NCBI GenBank assembly: GCA_013151785.1
Contig: JAADHP010000178.1
Coordinates: 1 to 8,469, forward strand
DNA length: 8,469 nt
Direction: 5' to 3'
Source: Nitrospirota bacterium
GTDB lineage: Bacteria; Nitrospirota; Thermodesulfovibrionia; Thermodesulfovibrionales; JdFR-85
The stretch's first letter is position 1. Each line of letters starts with the position of its first letter. The position numbers were made by a program, and so were the translations under genes. Shown here in pieces: positions 6,084-8,469 of the stretch. The notes below the pieces were generated by a model. The model saw nothing but the letters and a program-made list of their open reading frames with translations. It did not search any database and had not been told where the DNA came from.

Positions 6084-6113
6084 ATTATATCACGATAAAG
6101 TGATAAAAAGCAA
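6084..6113 (-). promoter_or_regulatory. ars operon promoter
   Basis: On the minus strand a perfect -10 box TATAAT (6089-6084) has TTGCTT (6113-6108) 18 bp upstream, a three-of-six -35 match. The predicted start falls at 6075-6076, on or one base before the arsR ATG. The ArsR operator covers the spacer and part of the -10. Confidence 0.6.
6088..6105. promoter_or_regulatory. Probable ArsR operator
   Basis: This is a perfect inverted repeat, TATCAC-GATAAA-GTGATA, with 6-bp arms and a 6-bp spacer. It lies 13 bp before arsR and inside its promoter. The arm length, AT-rich make-up and position suit the dimeric ArsR family. Binding here would block RNA polymerase, giving arsenite-relieved autorepression of the whole operon. 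Confidence 0.65.
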
Positions 6114-6134
6114 AATATAAGGATAACCCGAATC

Positions 6135-6186
6135 TGCCGATTGACTTATCAGTCCGTTAGTAGTTTGGTTGTTTTTTCTATCGGCA
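6135..6186. repeat. Inverted repeat in the gap between the hydrogenase and ars operons
   Basis: TGCCGAT (6135-6141) and ATCGGCA (6180-6186) are perfect complements 38 bases apart. Between them is a small GACT/AGTC hairpin and, on the plus strand, a T6 run. The run lies inside the repeat, not after it, so this is not a standard terminator on either strand. I assign no function. The rest of the 198-bp gap (6076-6273) shows only the ars promoter. Confidence 0.25.
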
Positions 6187-6273
6187 TTTTGGGAGATAAG
6201 GAATAAGTGCTGAAAGCAGTGGTATGACAGGATCTGAACTTTTTATAATCTCATGAAGTATAACGGAGATATC

Positions 6274-7542
6274 TTACACCTCCAGGAGGTGAACAGAGCA
6301 GGATATGCAGGGGTCAAAGGCACGGACGAGCATCTCCAGAGAGGGGGTCAGTTCCCTGATGCCTTCTTCAAGAAGGTGCTGGGCCATATTCCTGAGTGTT
6401 CTCTCCATCTCTGAGAGATTAAGTGCTGTGGGCGTCACTATATCTCCATCAAGGACATATCCCCTTTCATCAAGGCTGTATCTGTGAAGAAGAAGCCCCC
6501 TTGGCGCCTCAATTGCTGCCACTCCAGTACCTGCCCCTGGAGTGAAATCCACAACAACCCCATCCTCTGACCATGCATGGGTCTTAAGAAGCTTCTCTAT
6601 TATCTCTGAAACCCTCTCCAGGCAGAATACAAGCTCTACAGCCTGGGCAGGATTGTTCATGAAGGTGCTTCTCTGCCTGGCAAGACCAAGATCCTTGCAG
6701 AGTGCCCCTGCCCTGCCCTTCAGTTTTGATGTATTGTTCAGCACCCTTGCAAAGGCACCCACCATAAAGGTCTTTTTATTGTCAAGAAGTGTGTGCTTTA
6801 CATAGGAGGGAGGAAGAGATGACTCATGGAATCTCATACTGAAATCCTCAACCTTCAATCTTTCCTTTCCATTGATCAGGATATCCCCACCTGTGTACTC
6901 ATACTCCTTGCCTGAGAGGGAGACCCAGTTTTCCACCTGAGCCAGCGGGGTCAGCTCCAATTCGGGAAGGTCCTTTAATGTCACACAGGTCTTTTCTATC
7001 AGAGCCTCTGCCTCCCTGGCAATTGATTCTAACTCACCAGGAGGTGGCATAGCACTCATTCCTCCCACCACAGGGGTTATCTGGTGTATTGCCCTGCCAC
7101 CCACAGTCTCCTGAATCCTGTTACCAAGCCCTTTAAGCCTGAAACCCAGTGAAACGAGATCCGGAGCATCCTTTGCAAGCTCAACAAAGGATGCCTTTCT
7201 GTAATAATCAGGCAGTGCAAGGATGAAGAGATGAAGGGCATGGCTTTCAAGGGTCTCACCATGTAGCAGCAGGCGTCTTAGAAGCTTAACCACTTCTGGT
7301 ACCTTTATGCCGAAGGCATTCTCCAGAGCCATAACAGATACCACCCTGTGGGATGCGGAACAGATGGAACATATCCTTGAGACTATTGTGGGAACCTCTG
7401 AGAAATGTCTGCCCACAATAAGCTTCTCAAACAGTCTTGGTGGGGTAAGGATATTTAGCTTGATTGACTGGAGTTCACCTTTCCTTACCTTCACCTCAAT
7501 TCTTCCGTGCCCTTCCACCCTTGATATAAGTGTTTCCTTCAT
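6274..7542 (-). CDS. hydA: [NiFe] hydrogenase large (alpha) subunit, group 3b-like
   Basis: This 422-residue cytoplasmic protein carries the NiFe active site. The N-terminal motif RICSICSASH (56-65) gives C58 and C61, and the C-terminal DPCISCSVH (410-418) gives C412, C415 and H418, so all four nickel-binding cysteines are present. EGHGRIEV near the start and the motif spacing suit the NAD(P)-linked group 3 enzymes. The protein ends H-LLEV. The four residues after H418 would be removed by a maturation protease, similar to the short tail of the Pyrococcus sulfhydrogenase alpha subunit. No protease gene lies in the window. The ATG overlaps the small-subunit stop (ATGA, 4-nt overlap), with GGGAG just upstream. 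With gamma and small subunits before it, the complex should couple H2 oxidation or production to NAD(P)(H), possibly also sulfur reduction. The group assignment rests on gene order and motifs; the symbol follows the sulfhydrogenase naming. Confidence 0.92.
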   Translation of the reverse strand: MKETLISRVEGHGRIEVKVRKGELQSIKLNILTPPRLFEKLIVGRHFSEVPTIVSRICSICSASHRVVSVMALENAFGIKVPEVVKLLRRLLLHGETLESHALHLFILALPDYYRKASFVELAKDAPDLVSLGFRLKGLGNRIQETVGGRAIHQITPVVGGMSAMPPPGELESIAREAEALIEKTCVTLKDLPELELTPLAQVENWVSLSGKEYEYTGGDILINGKERLKVEDFSMRFHESSLPPSYVKHTLLDNKKTFMVGAFARVLNNTSKLKGRAGALCKDLGLARQRSTFMNNPAQAVELVFCLERVSEIIEKLLKTHAWSEDGVVVDFTPGAGTGVAAIEAPRGLLLHRYSLDERGYVLDGDIVTPTALNLSEMERTLRNMAQHLLEEGIRELTPSLEMLVRAFDPCISCSVHLLEV

Positions 7543-8270
7543 CTGTGTCTCTCCCAGAAAAGGTCAAGTCTGCTTTTGATCTCCCTCTCACTCAGCCCCA
7601 GAGATCTGAATATATCAATGAGGGAATCAAGATTTGCATCATCATAAGGGCCAAAGCATCCGTCGCAGGGTCTGCCCATAGAGGGCTGACGGGCTCCACA
7701 TCCAGCCCGTGTTATGGGACCAAGACAGGGAAGCCCTCTGTACCGCAGCAGGCATTCGTTTCCCTTCATCTTGCACTCCATACAGACAGGATAGTTGGGC
7801 ACCTCGGGCATTACACTCCTCAGAAGATAGCCTACGCAGTGCAGGAAGTATCCCCTTTCAATGGGACAGCCTGGTATCTCCAGATCCACCTGTACCACAT
7901 CCTTGATAGCCCTGGGGAATCCTGACTTAAATATCTCCCAGCTTTCTGGATAGACATCCCTGAGCCAGCCCTTCCTCTGTTTCGGTCCCCTTGCCACCAC
8001 CCCGCCTGTACATGCACAGCTTCCCATGGCCACAAGCTGTTTTACCTCTTTCCTGAGTTTTCTGAGAAACCTGGCCTCCTCTGACTGGGTTACAGCACCC
8101 TCCACAAAGGCAATCTCAGGCATTGCACCTGCTGAGGGCATTGCAACATTGAGCTCAACAACATCCACGATCTCAAAGAGTTTCAACAGATCCTCTTCCA
8201 GGTTTGTTATCTCAAGGATATCACCTGAGCATGATGTAAGTGAATAAAATCCAACCTTTGGTTTTTTCAT
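7539..8270 (-). CDS. hydD: [NiFe] hydrogenase small (delta) subunit with unusual cluster ligands
   Basis: This 243-residue electron-transfer subunit contains an N-terminal proximal-cluster domain (C14, then C85 in GSCACTGG and C135 in IPGCP) and a C-terminal part for two more Fe-S clusters (C163, C166, C173, C182, C191, C202, C205). The overall plan, including PVCMEC and CLGPITRAGC, matches sulfhydrogenase delta subunits. Two ligands differ. The usual CxGC is CSGD, placing D17 where a cysteine is expected, and the usual Cys before the PS-G segment is Q195. Both are clear in the codons (GAT, CAG). C87 is an extra cysteine that might compensate. ATG 8270 is chosen because AGGA lies 9 nt before it and residue 1 leads directly into the conserved KPKVGFYSLTSC. 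ATG 8279 is the alternative (three residues longer). An extension to 8390 would only overlap the gamma gene out of frame. It starts 11 nt after gamma and overlaps the large subunit by 4 nt. Confidence 0.88.
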   Translation of the reverse strand: MKKPKVGFYSLTSCSGDILEITNLEEDLLKLFEIVDVVELNVAMPSAGAMPEIAFVEGAVTQSEEARFLRKLRKEVKQLVAMGSCACTGGVVARGPKQRKGWLRDVYPESWEIFKSGFPRAIKDVVQVDLEIPGCPIERGYFLHCVGYLLRSVMPEVPNYPVCMECKMKGNECLLRYRGLPCLGPITRAGCGARQPSMGRPCDGCFGPYDDANLDSLIDIFRSLGLSEREIKSRLDLFWERHR

Positions 8271-8281
8271 CTTCCCCATTC

Positions 8282-8469
8282 CTAAAAGATCTCTGGTAGA
8301 TTTATTGCATCCCAGTAGGTGAATATCGGGCCATCCACACAGGTATACTTGTGCCCCACCACACAGTGTCCACATTTGCCCATGCCACACTCCATCCTTC
8401 TTTCCAGGGACATGTATATACTGCCCTTTGAATATCCAAGGGAAATGAGCTTGTCAAGAACAAACCTGT
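8282..8469 (-). CDS. hydG: Hydrogenase gamma subunit, FAD/NAD(P)- and [2Fe-2S]-binding (C-terminal part)
   Basis: The gene enters from the right edge and stops at TAG 8284-8282; 61 codons are visible (from 8467). They contain SLERRMECGMGKCGHC followed by VVGHKYTC and VDGPIFTYW. The four cysteines in C-x4-C-x2-C-x7-C spacing bind the [2Fe-2S] cluster of PyrK/HydG-type electron-transfer subunits, whose missing N-terminal part would bind FAD and NAD(P)H. In group 3b hydrogenases this subunit links the small subunit to the nucleotide. It ends 11 nt before the small-subunit start, so the genes form one operon; the beta (ferredoxin-type) subunit would be expected further upstream, outside the window. 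Confidence 0.88.
   Translation of the reverse strand, partial: RFVLDKLISLGYSKGSIYMSLERRMECGMGKCGHCVVGHKYTCVDGPIFTYWDAINLPEIF

Noticed and set aside
6172..6177. T6 run as a plus-strand intrinsic terminator
   Set aside because: It is inside the 6135-6186 inverted repeat and not after a GC-rich stem, and no plus-strand gene lies upstream.
6244..6249. Plus-strand TATAAT as a promoter for antisense RNA to the hydrogenase
   Set aside because: No acceptable -35 lies 16-18 bp upstream; ATGACA is only 14 bp away. A lone TATAAT in AT-rich DNA is weak evidence.
8271..8390. N-terminal extension of the hydrogenase small subunit, starting at 8390 (MWHGQMWTLCGG...)
   Set aside because: The extension overlaps the end of the gamma subunit in another frame, and that frame shows the conserved [2Fe-2S] motif. 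Homology of the small subunit begins at about 8270.
1..8469. CRISPR arrays, tRNA or rRNA genes, insertion sequences
   Set aside because: I saw no regular repeats, no recognisable RNA gene and no transposase.

Overview
This window looks like a chromosomal segment of an anaerobic or micro-aerobic bacterium of moderate GC content. Arginine is often AGG/AGA and genes are tightly packed with short overlaps. A cytoplasmic group 3b-type [NiFe] hydrogenase next to a thioredoxin-type arsenic operon would suit a Nitrospirota, Desulfobacterota or similar sulfur/hydrogen-metabolising lineage. That placement is an impression from gene content and style, not a phylogenetic result.

Layout, left to right. 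Positions 1-62 may hold the tail of an upstream plus-strand gene. A fumarylacetoacetate hydrolase (FAH)-family enzyme follows (108-845, +). Converging on it with a 6-bp gap is a MarR-family regulator (852-1334, -). A 338-bp control region (1335-1672) separates marR from a divergent two-gene operon: an AsnB-like glutamine-dependent amidotransferase (1673-3304, +) and, overlapping it by 10 nt, a nitrilase-superfamily amidohydrolase (3295-4095, +). Converging on that operon is an arsenic resistance operon on the minus strand, transcribed arsR (6075-5731), arsC (5709-5281), acr3 (5239-4166). At the right end, also on the minus strand, is the 3' part of a hydrogenase operon: the last 61 codons of the flavin/[2Fe-2S] gamma subunit (8467-8282), the small subunit (8270-7539) and the large subunit (7542-6274).

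The most interesting part is the marR-asnB-nitrilase cassette. The marR promoter carries a near-perfect 18-bp palindrome over its -10 box, and a second partial copy lies over the candidate asnB promoter 109 bp away. Both resemble, from memory, the operator of EctR1, the MarR-type repressor of ectoine synthesis in a halophilic methylotroph. The MarR protein also has the C-terminal tail I associate with osmolyte-cluster MarR regulators, such as the one beside the N-acetylglutaminylglutamine amide genes of Pseudomonas. My inference is that this cassette makes, or controls, an amide-type compatible solute by a route that pairs an amidotransferase with a nitrilase-type amidase. The asnB leader is long and holds a stem-loop and a possible 19-codon Trp-rich open reading frame with its own ribosome binding site.

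The arsenic operon is conventional: ArsR represses, ArsC reduces arsenate to arsenite using thioredoxin, and Acr3 exports arsenite. Its promoter, however, places the predicted transcription start on the arsR start codon, which suggests a leaderless mRNA, with the ArsR operator inside the promoter. In the hydrogenase small subunit, one expected proximal-cluster cysteine is aspartate (CxxD) and one of the eight expected C-terminal cluster cysteines is glutamine. Both are clear in the codons.
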